From NCBI GenBank assembly GCA_024278565.1, contig JAJRSY010000253.1, positions 1 through 14,217 of the forward strand: DNA of 14,217 nt, read 5' to 3'. The notes beneath the pieces were generated by a model, which saw nothing but the letters and a program-made list of their open reading frames with translations, was not told where the DNA came from and made no database searches. Positions within the stretch are counted from its first letter, which is position 1. Each line of letters starts with the position of its first letter. Source of the stretch: Bacteroidota bacterium (GTDB lineage: Bacteria; Bacteroidota; Bacteroidia; Flavobacteriales; Flavobacteriaceae). This document shows, piece after piece, positions 6,934 through 14,217 of this stretch. Position numbers and translations under genes: made by a program.

Positions 6934-8592
6934 ATGAAACAATTAAAAAATTTAGGGTTGAGTGATGTGCCGCACAAATTGCGATATATTGTTCTATGTT
7001 TTTTTTTTAGTTTTTCTTTTATCGGCTATGCGCAGATTGATCCAAAAGTAAATTCGAAGGTAGATACCATGTTCATCAAAATTGGTGGGCAAGTAAAATT
7101 CACGGTTGCGGTAGAGGTAGATTCTACGGCTCAGGTCATATTCCCCGAAGGGCAAACCTTTTCTCCTCTAGAAACTGTTGAGGCCTTTGCGACCGACACC
7201 ACTAGAAAAAAAGATAGGATCCTCCTTGAAAAATCATATGCCCTGACCCAATTTGATTCTGGTTCTTACAAACTTCCAGCACAGCGTATTGATATTAACG
7301 GAAAAGGATTTTTCACAGATTCTTTACGAATTGAAGTGGCCACCGTAGCCGTAGATACACTTGCTCAAAAAATGTACGACATCAAACCCCTGATGGTCGT
7401 GGAAAAAAGCAATTTAAACTTATGGAAAACGCTTTTGGGCATTCTTATGGCATTAGCTGTTTTGGGCGGATTGCTCTACTGGTTTGTGTTCAGAAAAAAG
7501 CCATTGACCGAAGCTGAAAAGGCTGCCTTGCTTCCCCCTTACGACAGGGCAATGTTAGAACTCAAGAAATTGGAAAATTCCAAATACCTAATTCAAGACG
7601 AGTACAAACTATACTATTCTGAGCTTACCGATATTGTTCGTTCTTATCTAGAAGAAGATGTACACGTATCCGCTTTGGAAAGCACCACCGATCAACTGAT
7701 AGACAAACTTGAACTGTTGAAAGACGCCGGTGAACTAGAACTTGACAAAGACACTATTGACCAGTTCAAAAGAATCTTACAAACGGCCGATTTGGTGAAA
7801 TTTGCCAAATCAAAACCAGACACCTCGGTAGCGGAGCAGGATCGCAAATCAATAGAACAGATCGTTACAAAAACAAAAGATGCCCTTCCTGAACCTACCG
7901 AAGAGGAGCTTATGGAGCAAGCAGAATACCAAGAAGAGCTGAATCGTAAAATGAAAAAGAAGAAAATCATGATTGCGGCCGTTAGCATTCTTGGGCTGTT
8001 GCTGTTATCTGCTGTATCGGCAACCGTATATTATGGTTTTGAATATACCAAAGACACCGTTTTTGGGCATCCCACAAAAAAGCTATTAGAAGGTGAGTGG
8101 ATTTCCAGTTCGTACGGTTACCCACCGATCAATCTTGAAACACCTGAAGTGCTGGTGCGACAAAAAGTAATGATACCCCCAGAAATGAAGGCCGATATAA
8201 AAGAACTTCACTCTTTTCTATATCAAGATTCCGAAACGCTGTTCTTGGTAGGGGCAACTTCAGTGCCACTAACAAAACCTGAAGAACCCGACCATGCACA
8301 ATCGATAGATCTTTTCATAAAAGATCTAGAGAAAAGAGGAACGAAAAACATTATTACAAAACAAGAGGAGTTCACCACCCGAACAGGTGTCAAAGGGGTG
8401 AAAATTTATGGTAGTGGAAAATTCGCCCTACCGGGATCCAAAGAAGTTGCTCGAGGAAAATATACCGTGCTGCTTTTCGGGGGAAAAGGTTTTCAACAAC
8501 AGATATTCATGGTTTGGTTAGATGACGATACCTACGCCGAAGAAATAGTAACTCGAATTTTGGCAACCGTAGAAGTTAAAACAGGCGTATAA
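6934..8592 (+). CDS. Two-TM BatD-like/DUF4381-like protein of the Bat operon
   Basis: A 552-residue protein that is not one of the named BatA-E set. It has a signal peptide (hydrophobic at about 18-31, likely cleaved after YA at 33), a first extracytoplasmic domain (about 34-160) of beta-rich BatD-like character, membrane segment 1 (about 164-186), a cytoplasmic helical domain (about 187-340) resembling DUF4381, membrane segment 2 (about 345-367) and a second extracytoplasmic domain (about 369-552) that I do not recognise. The middle domain (YYSELTDIVRSYLEEDVHV, then ADLVKFAK and AEQDRKS) resembles the cytoplasmic tail of BatD. The gene begins 5 nt after the DUF58 gene and its stop shares one base with batA's ATG (TAATG), so translation is probably coupled. 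A run of ten T (6999-7008) encodes the FFF of the signal peptide. Operon membership is sure; function unknown. Confidence 0.9.
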   Translation: MKQLKNLGLSDVPHKLRYIVLCFFFSFSFIGYAQIDPKVNSKVDTMFIKIGGQVKFTVAVEVDSTAQVIFPEGQTFSPLETVEAFATDTTRKKDRILLEKSYALTQFDSGSYKLPAQRIDINGKGFFTDSLRIEVATVAVDTLAQKMYDIKPLMVVEKSNLNLWKTLLGILMALAVLGGLLYWFVFRKKPLTEAEKAALLPPYDRAMLELKKLENSKYLIQDEYKLYYSELTDIVRSYLEEDVHVSALESTTDQLIDKLELLKDAGELELDKDTIDQFKRILQTADLVKFAKSKPDTSVAEQDRKSIEQIVTKTKDALPEPTEEELMEQAEYQEELNRKMKKKKIMIAAVSILGLLLLSAVSATVYYGFEYTKDTVFGHPTKKLLEGEWISSSYGYPPINLETPEVLVRQKVMIPPEMKADIKELHSFLYQDSETLFLVGATSVPLTKPEEPDHAQSIDLFIKDLEKRGTKNIITKQEEFTTRTGVKGVKIYGSGKFALPGSKEVARGKYTVLLFGGKGFQQQIFMVWLDDDTYAEEIVTRILATVEVKTGV

Positions 8593-9590
8593 TGTTCGAA
8601 AATATACAATTCGCGAATCCAGATTTTTTTTGGTTGCTGTTATTGCTTCCACTAGCCGTGCTATGGTACTTTTTCAAACGCAAAGAACAGGCAGCATCTC
8701 TAAAAATATCAAGTATCAAAGGTTTTGCCGACGGTAGTATACTGCCCAAATTAAAACCCTTGCTTTTTGTCTTGCGCCTCTTGGCCTTAGCTTTAATAAT
8801 AGTTGCCATGGCCCGCCCACAGACCAAAGATGTTTCTACCAAGACCAAGACCACAAAGGGAATCGATATTGTTATGGCCATTGATGTATCATCAAGTATG
8901 CTTGCCCGTGATCTAAAACCAAACCGATTATCGGCCCTAAAGGAAGTAGCGGCAGACTTTATCAAAAAACGCCCAAACGACCGTATCGGCCTTGTGGCCT
9001 ACGCCGGTGAAGCATATACCAAAACTCCGATCACCAGTGACAAGTCTATTGTACTGAGCGCCTTGCGTGATATCACCTATGGGCAATTGAACGACGGTAC
9101 CGCTATCGGAATGGGCTTGGCAACTTCGGTAAACCGACTTAAAGAGAGCAAGGCCATCAGTAAGATCATTATCTTACTTACCGACGGGGTCAACAATTTA
9201 GGTTTTATAGAGCCACAGACCGCTGCCGATTTAGCTATAGAATATGGTATTAAGACCTACACCATTGGCTTGGGGACCAATGGAAATGCATTATCACCCA
9301 TTGCCTATAATGCAGATGGTTCATTTAGATACGGCATGCGACAGGTAGAAATCGATGAAGCTCTTTTGAAGGATATTGCAAAGGCCACTGGTGGGAAGTA
9401 TTTCAGGGCCACCAATAACGAAAAATTAGAAGCTATATACGATGAGATCAATAAATTGGAAAAAACGGAAGTAGAAGAATTTAAATATACTAGATTCGAA
9501 GAAAAATTTCGCCCGTGGGTGTTGTTGGCAGGGGCTTTATTAGTATTGGAATGGATTTTAAGAAACACTTTTTTTAGAAGTTTTATATAG
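8592..9590 (+). CDS. batA: BatA, membrane-anchored VWA protein
   Basis: A 332-residue inner-membrane protein. Two membrane segments near the N-terminus (about 11-28 and 55-74) and one near the C-terminus (about 308-325) bracket a VWA domain (about 90-290). The metal-ion site is complete: DVSSS at 98-102, Thr170 in DGTAIG and Asp198 in LLTDG. The aerotolerance-family pattern PNRLSALKEVAADFI and RIGLVAYAGEAYTKTPIT (partly shared with BatB) supports the name. VWA domains bind partners through a metal ion, and MoxR is the expected partner. The ATG overlaps the stop of the previous gene (TAATG), and batB begins after a single base. In Bacteroides fragilis loss of bat genes affects aerotolerance, but the molecular task is unclear. 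Confidence 0.95.
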   Translation: MFENIQFANPDFFWLLLLLPLAVLWYFFKRKEQAASLKISSIKGFADGSILPKLKPLLFVLRLLALALIIVAMARPQTKDVSTKTKTTKGIDIVMAIDVSSSMLARDLKPNRLSALKEVAADFIKKRPNDRIGLVAYAGEAYTKTPITSDKSIVLSALRDITYGQLNDGTAIGMGLATSVNRLKESKAISKIIILLTDGVNNLGFIEPQTAADLAIEYGIKTYTIGLGTNGNALSPIAYNADGSFRYGMRQVEIDEALLKDIAKATGGKYFRATNNEKLEAIYDEINKLEKTEVEEFKYTRFEEKFRPWVLLAGALLVLEWILRNTFFRSFI

Positions 9591-9591
9591 T

Positions 9592-10638
9592 ATGGTTCAG
9601 TTAGACGAAAAAATATATATTTATCTGCTACTGATCATCCCAGCAGTGGTGGTCTTGTTCGTGCTGCTCCAAATTTGGAAAAAAAGAACACAAAAGAAGT
9701 TTGCACAACTGCCCTTGTTGAAACGGTTGACCCCCGATAGGTCTGATTACAAATCAACGTTGAAATTTTTTGTTTTTCTGTTGGGTATCGCATTTTTGAC
9801 CTTGGGCCTGGTCAACCCAAAAATTGGCACGAAATTAGAGACCGTAAAACGTGAAGGGGTAGACATTGTTTTTGCTGTTGATGTCTCTAAAAGTATGCTC
9901 GCAGAAGATATTGCCCCCAACCGTTTGGAAAAATCCAAAAGATTGGTGTCTGAAATCATTAACCAATTGGCCAGTGACCGAATCGGTATTATTGCCTATG
10001 CCGGGCAGGCATATCCGCAATTGCCCATTACAACCGATTATGGGGCGGCAAAAATGTTCTTGCAAAGTATGAACACCGATATGTTGACCTCTCAAGGTAC
10101 AGCAATCGATCAGGCCATTGAATTGGCAACCACCTACTTTGATGACCAAGACCAAACCAACAGGGTGCTGTTTATTATATCAGATGGTGAGGACCATTCA
10201 GAAGGCGCTACCTTAGATGCCGTTGAATTCGCTGTCGAAGAGGGAATACGCATTTTTACCATAGGCGTGGGCAAGAGCAAGGGTGCGCCCATACCCATAA
10301 AAAGAAAAGGAGTGGTCGAAAGTCTAAAAAAAGATGCACAGGGCGAAGTGGTCATAACTAAACTGAACACTGATACTTTAGAGGAAATCGCAGATGAGGG
10401 AAATGGGGAGTACATTGATGGATCCGATACCGAAAAGGCAGTGGAATTTATTAAAGAACAATTGAGCCAAATGGATAAAAAAGAATTTGAGGCCAAACAA
10501 TTTGCAGCCTACAAAGACCAATTTCAATGGTTTTTGGGCGCAGGCCTATTATTGTACTTTTTAGACATCTTTTTACTAGACAGAAAAACCAAATGGTTGA
10601 AAAAATTGAATTTGTTCAATGAAAAAATAGAGCAATGA
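9592..10638 (+). CDS. batB: BatB, membrane-anchored VWA protein
   Basis: A 348-residue paralogue of BatA with the same plan: membrane segments at about 9-28 and 57-75, a VWA domain (about 88-300) and a third segment at about 317-335. The MIDAS motif is intact: DVSKS at 97-101, Thr170 in QGTAID and Asp198 in ISDGED. SDGEDHSEGA and PNRLEKSKRLV distinguish it from BatA and fit BatB. It starts one base after the batA stop, and its final ATGA overlaps the batC start, so the three are likely translationally coupled. It probably assembles with BatA in the inner membrane with its VWA domain facing the compartment set by the two N-terminal segments; that orientation is inferred. Confidence 0.95.
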   Translation: MVQLDEKIYIYLLLIIPAVVVLFVLLQIWKKRTQKKFAQLPLLKRLTPDRSDYKSTLKFFVFLLGIAFLTLGLVNPKIGTKLETVKREGVDIVFAVDVSKSMLAEDIAPNRLEKSKRLVSEIINQLASDRIGIIAYAGQAYPQLPITTDYGAAKMFLQSMNTDMLTSQGTAIDQAIELATTYFDDQDQTNRVLFIISDGEDHSEGATLDAVEFAVEEGIRIFTIGVGKSKGAPIPIKRKGVVESLKKDAQGEVVITKLNTDTLEEIADEGNGEYIDGSDTEKAVEFIKEQLSQMDKKEFEAKQFAAYKDQFQWFLGAGLLLYFLDIFLLDRKTKWLKKLNLFNEKIEQ

Positions 10639-11477
10639 AAAAGACCATCATAACATATCTGTTGTTGTTGATAAGCTCTACCCTCTTCGCACAAGAAGAA
10701 GAGGTCAAAGAGAAGAAAAAAGCCTTGAATGCCTCTACAAACCTTACCTGGAATGCCAACAAAGCACTTTCAGAAAATGATTTCACAGCCGCTGAGATTG
10801 ATTATAGAAAGGCGATTTCAAAAAGTGGAGAAAACGTTGCCGCACCTTTTAATCTAGGAAACGCTTATTATAACAAAGAAACCTATAGCGAGGCTTTCGG
10901 TCGTTTTAAGCAGGCAGGCGAAGTGGCGACCGATAAATCAGATAAACATAAGGCCTATCATAATATGGGCAATGTATTTATGAAGCGCAAAGAATATGAA
11001 AAAGCGGTAGAGGCCTATAAAGAAGCATTGCGCAACAATTCAAAAGACGAAGAAACTCGTTACAATTTAGCCTTGGCAAAGGAGCTATTGAAAAAAGAAC
11101 AGGACGAACAAAAAAACGACAAAAAAGACGAGAAAAAAGACAACAAGGATAAGGACGATAAAAAGGATCCTAACAAAGACAAAAAAGACGGCGACGAAGA
11201 AGAGAAAAAAGACAAAAAGGATCAAGAGAAAAAAGACGAAGGCGATAAAGGTGACGAAAAGAAAGAAGATAATAAAGAAGATGAAGGTGATAAAAAAGAA
11301 GAGCCTGACCAAGAGGGGCAAAAAGAAGAACAAAAACAGCCGCGACCCAACCAATTGTCCAAACAGCAGGTTCAAAACCTATTAGAGGCCATGCAGAACG
11401 AAGAGAAAAAAGTACAACAAAAAATCAATGCCCAAAAAGTAAAGGGCGTTAAAGTGAAAAATGAAAAAGATTGGTAA
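10635..11477 (+). CDS. batC: BatC, exported TPR protein with a long charged tract
   Basis: A 280-residue protein with a signal peptide (1-19, cut likely at LFA-QEE). TPR-like repeats span about 35-150; recognisable units are NVAAPFNLGNAYYNKETYSEAFGRF and KAYHNMGNVFMKRKEYEKAVEAY (split here only by charged residues). From about 152 to 235 the chain is almost entirely Lys, Asp, Glu and Asn, likely an extended flexible linker. A short C-terminal segment (about 238-280), NLLEAMQNEEKKVQQKI then VKGVKVKNEKDW, looks conserved and may be the functional tail. TPR domains bind other proteins, so a scaffold role in the periplasm for the Bat complex is likely. Its ATG overlaps the batB stop (ATGA), and its stop overlaps the batD ATG (TAATG). 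Confidence 0.93.
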   Translation: MKKTIITYLLLLISSTLFAQEEEVKEKKKALNASTNLTWNANKALSENDFTAAEIDYRKAISKSGENVAAPFNLGNAYYNKETYSEAFGRFKQAGEVATDKSDKHKAYHNMGNVFMKRKEYEKAVEAYKEALRNNSKDEETRYNLALAKELLKKEQDEQKNDKKDEKKDNKDKDDKKDPNKDKKDGDEEEKKDKKDQEKKDEGDKGDEKKEDNKEDEGDKKEEPDQEGQKEEQKQPRPNQLSKQQVQNLLEAMQNEEKKVQQKINAQKVKGVKVKNEKDW

Positions 11478-13207
11478 TGTCCTTATTGATTAAAAGACAT
11501 ATAGCCCCTGTTCTGGTTCTGTTTTTAACCTTTGCACTGAGTGCCCAAGATAAGGGTTCGGTCACCTTTGAGGTACAGGTGAGCAAAGATAAACTGGGCA
11601 TCAACGAACGGCTACGGGTAAATTTCACCATGAACAAAGATGGTGATGATTTCACCCCCCCTGACTTTAAGGGCTTTCGTGTGCTTATGGGACCTTCACA
11701 GGCCATAAGCTCATCTTGGCGCAATGGGGTGCGCAGCTATTCAAAAACCTATTCATATACCTTGGCCCCTACCGCACAGGGAAAATTCAATATAAAACAG
11801 GCCTCCATAGTAATTGATGGGGAAACTTACAAATCACTTTCCAAACAAATTGAGGTGACCGCTGCCGTAGATAGACCAAATGGTCAAATGACGGTTGACG
11901 ATGTGGCTGACAAGAGTTTACACCTCGTGGCCGAAGTATCACAGACCAGGCCGTTTCTGAATGAAGCAATTAGCGTTGTCTATAAACTATATGTGAGCCC
12001 ATCAGTAAGCGTATCGAACTACAGGGCTTTAGACAACCCGAAATACAATAATTTCTGGAGCCAAGACATACCCGTATCAAGATTGAATGCCCAAAACGGG
12101 ACGTACAAAGGAAAACAGTACCGCTATGTGGTGTTGAAAAGGGTTGTGCTTTATCCTCAAAAAACAGGAAAATTAGAAATTGAACCCCTTTCATTAGATG
12201 TAACTGTAGATGTGCCAACGAACAAACGTGATTTTTTTGGTGGGCGTATTTATTCGCAGACCAATAAAACGGTCTCTGCCGGAAAGCGTACAATTAACGT
12301 AAAAGCATTACCCTTGGAAGGAAAACCTGCCGATTTTAGTGGTGCAGTGGGTAATTTTGGTTTTTCGGTCACCTCAAGTAAAACAAGCTTGAACGCTTCA
12401 GAATCATTACAGGCAAAAGTTGAGGTTAGTGGCAAGGGTAATCTAAAGCTCTTTCAATTACCCGAACTGAACCTACCCAGTTCATTGGAGGTTTACGAGC
12501 CTGAATTCAAAGAAAAAGTACGTACCACACTTTCTGGCATGACGGGAAAAGTAAGCAACAGTTACACCATTGTTCCTTCTTTTAAAGGCAAGTACCCCAT
12601 TTCGAACATTTCGTTCAGTTATTTTGATCCAAAGACCGAAAAGTACCATTCACTATCGTCTAAAGATATTCTAATCAATGTTAAAGAAGGTCCAAAAGAC
12701 ACTTCAGTTGGTAGTTTGGGGCAGATGGGTACTAATAAACAAACTGTGGTTTCGAAGGGCGACCGGTTTAATTTTATCAAGCTGAATTCCAAGCTTTCGA
12801 CCATAGGTGCAAATTACTTTTTTGGTTCCACACGTTTCTATCTTTGGTTGGTACTGCCTTTGCTAATGATTCCCTTGTCCATCTTTTTTGGCAAAAAACG
12901 TGAGGCCATGGCCAGTGATATAGTGGGCAACAAAATAAAAAGAGCAAATAAGCTGGCTAGAAGATACCTCTCGACCGCAAAAAAAGCTTTGGGAGACAAA
13001 GAGGCGTTCTATATTTCTTTAGAAAAAGCCCTACACAATTACTTAAAGGCAAAACTAAAAATAGAAACTTCTGAATTCAGTAAAGACAAAATATCAACCC
13101 TACTGATTGAAAAACAAGTTGATACCGAAACCAAAGACGAATTTATTGATCTTCTCAAAAATTGCGAAATGGCACGTTACAGTCCCTTTTCAAATGTACA
13201 GATGTAG
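11477..13207 (+). CDS. batD: BatD, cut short by an in-frame TAG
   Basis: I start it at ATG 11477, which overlaps the batC stop as TAATG; an upstream TTG at 11471 in the same frame is less likely. The 576-residue product has a signal peptide (about 1-23, LSA-QD), a large periplasmic region of beta-sandwich domains as in the BatD/oxygen-tolerance family, one membrane segment at about 453-471 and a cytoplasmic helical domain. The domain resembles the middle part of the product of the gene at 6934-8592. The frame stops at TAG 13205-13207 after SPFSNVQM, yet the same frame continues with QDYDKASKVITFLDKQL to a TAA at 13259-13261, a plausible native C-terminal helix. The protein therefore lacks its last 17 or 18 residues unless the stop is read through or is a sequencing error. 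It is otherwise complete. Confidence 0.92.
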   Translation: MSLLIKRHIAPVLVLFLTFALSAQDKGSVTFEVQVSKDKLGINERLRVNFTMNKDGDDFTPPDFKGFRVLMGPSQAISSSWRNGVRSYSKTYSYTLAPTAQGKFNIKQASIVIDGETYKSLSKQIEVTAAVDRPNGQMTVDDVADKSLHLVAEVSQTRPFLNEAISVVYKLYVSPSVSVSNYRALDNPKYNNFWSQDIPVSRLNAQNGTYKGKQYRYVVLKRVVLYPQKTGKLEIEPLSLDVTVDVPTNKRDFFGGRIYSQTNKTVSAGKRTINVKALPLEGKPADFSGAVGNFGFSVTSSKTSLNASESLQAKVEVSGKGNLKLFQLPELNLPSSLEVYEPEFKEKVRTTLSGMTGKVSNSYTIVPSFKGKYPISNISFSYFDPKTEKYHSLSSKDILINVKEGPKDTSVGSLGQMGTNKQTVVSKGDRFNFIKLNSKLSTIGANYFFGSTRFYLWLVLPLLMIPLSIFFGKKREAMASDIVGNKIKRANKLARRYLSTAKKALGDKEAFYISLEKALHNYLKAKLKIETSEFSKDKISTLLIEKQVDTETKDEFIDLLKNCEMARYSPFSNVQM

Positions 13208-13261
13208 CAAGACTACGACAAGGCCAGTAAGGTAATCACTTTTTTAGATAAGCAATTGTAA
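13205..13261 (+). other. Detached last codons of batD after a premature TAG
   Basis: After the TAG the batD frame stays open for 17 codons and ends at TAA. The stretch is amphipathic and charged like the end of a helix. It lines up with AEQDRKSIEQIV in the sister domain encoded at 6934-8592, where the helix is present. One base change (CAG or GAG to TAG) would explain the stop. With the longer frame the gap to batE is 14 nt, in keeping with the tight spacing of the operon. Confidence 0.7.
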
Positions 13262-13275
13262 AAAACAGGACAAAG

Positions 13276-14034
13276 GTGAAAAAATTATCATACATATTGT
13301 TTTTGTTTCTGGGCTTATTATTATCTGCCCAGGGAGATACTCTTTTTAGTAAGGCAAACGAAGCATATAACACCGGAGATTATGATAAAGCCATAGAAAA
13401 ATACCTTAGTGTTTTAGAAAACGGCCAGCACTCCTCAGAACTTTACTTTAATTTGGGCAATGCCTACTACAAGCTCAATCAGGTAGCACCAAGTATCTAT
13501 TATTATGAAAAAGCCCTATTGCTAAAACCTGGTGATTCAGAGGTAATGAACAATCTTGCTTACGCCCAAAACATGACGTTGGATGCCATTGAGGCCATAC
13601 CAGAAACGGGTATTGCAAAAATTTATGAAAATGTGGTTGGGTTCCTGAACTTTGAACAGTGGGGGTATAACGCAATCATATTCGTTTTTCTTTTTGTGAT
13701 CCTCTATATTGCTTTTTATTATTTTAGTCACACCCAACAAAAAAGAGCCGCCTTTATTGGCAGTTTGGTTTCTTTGGTCATTGCCGTGGTTTCACTTGTG
13801 TTCGCCTTTCTAAAATTCGCTGACTTTAAAACCGATCGACCCGCAATCGTTTTTGCCGATGAGGTAATTGTAAAATCAGAACCCAATGAAAGAAGTCAGG
13901 TGCTGTTCACATTACATGAAGGAACAAAGCTTAATGTTCTTGAAGAACTAGAAGGTTATAAAAAAATACAGATTGCAGACGGTCAGACTGGCTGGTTATC
14001 TACAGAGAGCATAAAAATCTTAAAAGATTTTTAG
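13276..14034 (+). CDS. batE: BatE, TPR membrane protein with SH3-like domain
   Basis: A 252-residue protein starting at GTG 13276, with a purine-rich AGGA (13267-13270) five bases upstream. It has a signal peptide (1-18, LSA-QGD), TPR repeats at about 22-100 (SKANEAYNTGDYDKAIEKY and SELYFNLGNAYYKLNQV), two membrane segments (about 131-150 and 158-181) and a C-terminal bacterial SH3-like domain (about 189-252: VKSEPNERSQVLFTLHEGTKLNV, then GWLS; the run is interrupted by no stop). Signal peptide and topology place both the TPR and the SH3 parts in the periplasm. SH3-like domains often bind cell-wall peptides, which would tie the complex to the envelope; that is inference. It is the last gene of the operon. 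Confidence 0.94.
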   Translation: MKKLSYILFLFLGLLLSAQGDTLFSKANEAYNTGDYDKAIEKYLSVLENGQHSSELYFNLGNAYYKLNQVAPSIYYYEKALLLKPGDSEVMNNLAYAQNMTLDAIEAIPETGIAKIYENVVGFLNFEQWGYNAIIFVFLFVILYIAFYYFSHTQQKRAAFIGSLVSLVIAVVSLVFAFLKFADFKTDRPAIVFADEVIVKSEPNERSQVLFTLHEGTKLNVLEELEGYKKIQIADGQTGWLSTESIKILKDF

Positions 14035-14077
14035 ATTTCTGATTCCTACGATGTCTGGATTAATCATGACTTTTATA

Positions 14078-14151
14078 CCTAAGTATCTGTTAAGAAAAAG
14101 GGCAGAATAGCAAGCCGAAATATATCTGTTATTTCTTAACAGATACTTAGG
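14078..14151. repeat. 20-bp perfect inverted repeat with alternative hairpin
   Basis: The 20-nt left arm (14078-14097, beginning CCTAAGTATCTG) is exactly complementary to the right arm (14132-14151), with 34 nt between them. TATCTGTTA occurs again at 14123-14131, next to its complement TAACAGATA (14137-14145), so a 9-bp hairpin with a 5-nt loop can form instead of the large one. It lies 43 bp after batE and may end or stabilise the operon transcript, but no T-run follows. A transposon end or recombination site is the other reading. Confidence 0.7.
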
Positions 14152-14217
14152 GTCTGCTGATTTTCCAAGAGGATCAAAAGGTGTCCAACACTGGCAAATC
14201 GGTGGTCTTTCCGAAAG

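Noticed and set aside
6999..7008. Run of ten T in the signal-peptide codons of the 6934-8592 gene as a phase-variation switch
   Set aside because: The frame is intact, the run encodes a normal hydrophobic core and the region is AT-rich; a single sequence cannot show variation.
11085..11375. 96-codon hydrophobic minus-strand frame opposite batC
   Set aside because: It is the mirror of the Lys/Asp/Glu codons of batC: antisense of AAA/GAA/GAC reads as Phe, Leu and Val. No independent coding evidence.
11471..11476. TTG at 11471 as the batD start
   Set aside because: The ATG at 11477 overlaps the batC stop as TAATG, the same coupling seen at batA, and gives a cleaner signal peptide.
4931..14034. 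The MoxR/VWA operon as a new defence system
   Set aside because: Gene content and order match the known Bat operon; no nuclease, effector or defence-island neighbour is present.
14111..14217. Open frames on both strands reaching the right edge, as the start or end of a transposase
   Set aside because: No start codon in the plus frame, no transposase motif, and the frames run through the palindrome; too little sequence to call a gene.

Overview
The window looks like chromosomal DNA of a member of Bacteroidetes, most likely class Flavobacteriia. Four things suggest this: a complete Bat (Bacteroides aerotolerance) operon in the order moxR - DUF58 - BatD-like gene - batA - batB - batC - batD - batE; AT-rich genes with few recognisable Shine-Dalgarno sequences; a promoter upstream of the sugar kinase that fits the Bacteroidetes TTTG-N19-TAnnTTTG pattern; and GC-rich hairpin repeats of a kind I remember from flavobacterial intergenic regions. 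Genus cannot be told from this sequence.

Left part (1-4930). The window opens in the last 42 codons of an unrecognised gene (1-129), followed by a gap holding an inverted-repeat-bounded element (168-305). Next comes a two-gene unit: an OmpA-family peptidoglycan-binding protein (400-1308) and a small membrane-anchored helix-hairpin-helix protein (1333-1851). It ends in a strong bidirectional terminator shared with a convergent metallophosphoesterase gene (1903-2637, minus). Divergent from that gene is a PfkB-family sugar kinase (2834-3781), which converges on a YdfG-like short-chain dehydrogenase (3861-4613, minus).

Right part (4931-14034). Eight plus-strand genes form the Bat operon. MoxR is an AAA+ ATPase. 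The DUF58 protein and the membrane-anchored BatA and BatB carry von Willebrand A domains with intact MIDAS motifs. The 552-residue gene 8 product and BatD share a layout of periplasmic domain, membrane segment and cytoplasmic helical domain. BatC and BatE are exported TPR proteins. In related MoxR/VWA systems the ATPase is thought to act on VWA partners, so the set is best read as an inner-membrane complex with a cytoplasmic ATPase and large periplasmic parts; its biochemical role is not established. Junctions are 14 nt or less, or overlap, except for a 129-nt gap between moxR and the DUF58 gene that is filled exactly by an inverted-repeat element.

Main oddities. batD carries an in-frame TAG 17 codons before its apparent natural end. 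The moxR/DUF58 gap is occupied by the repeat element. Downstream of batE there is a 20-bp perfect inverted repeat that can fold in a second, mutually exclusive way. I saw no tRNA, rRNA, CRISPR array or complete insertion sequence. The Bat operon itself is a known family; the less described items are the gene 8 product, the OmpA/HhH pair and the repeat elements.
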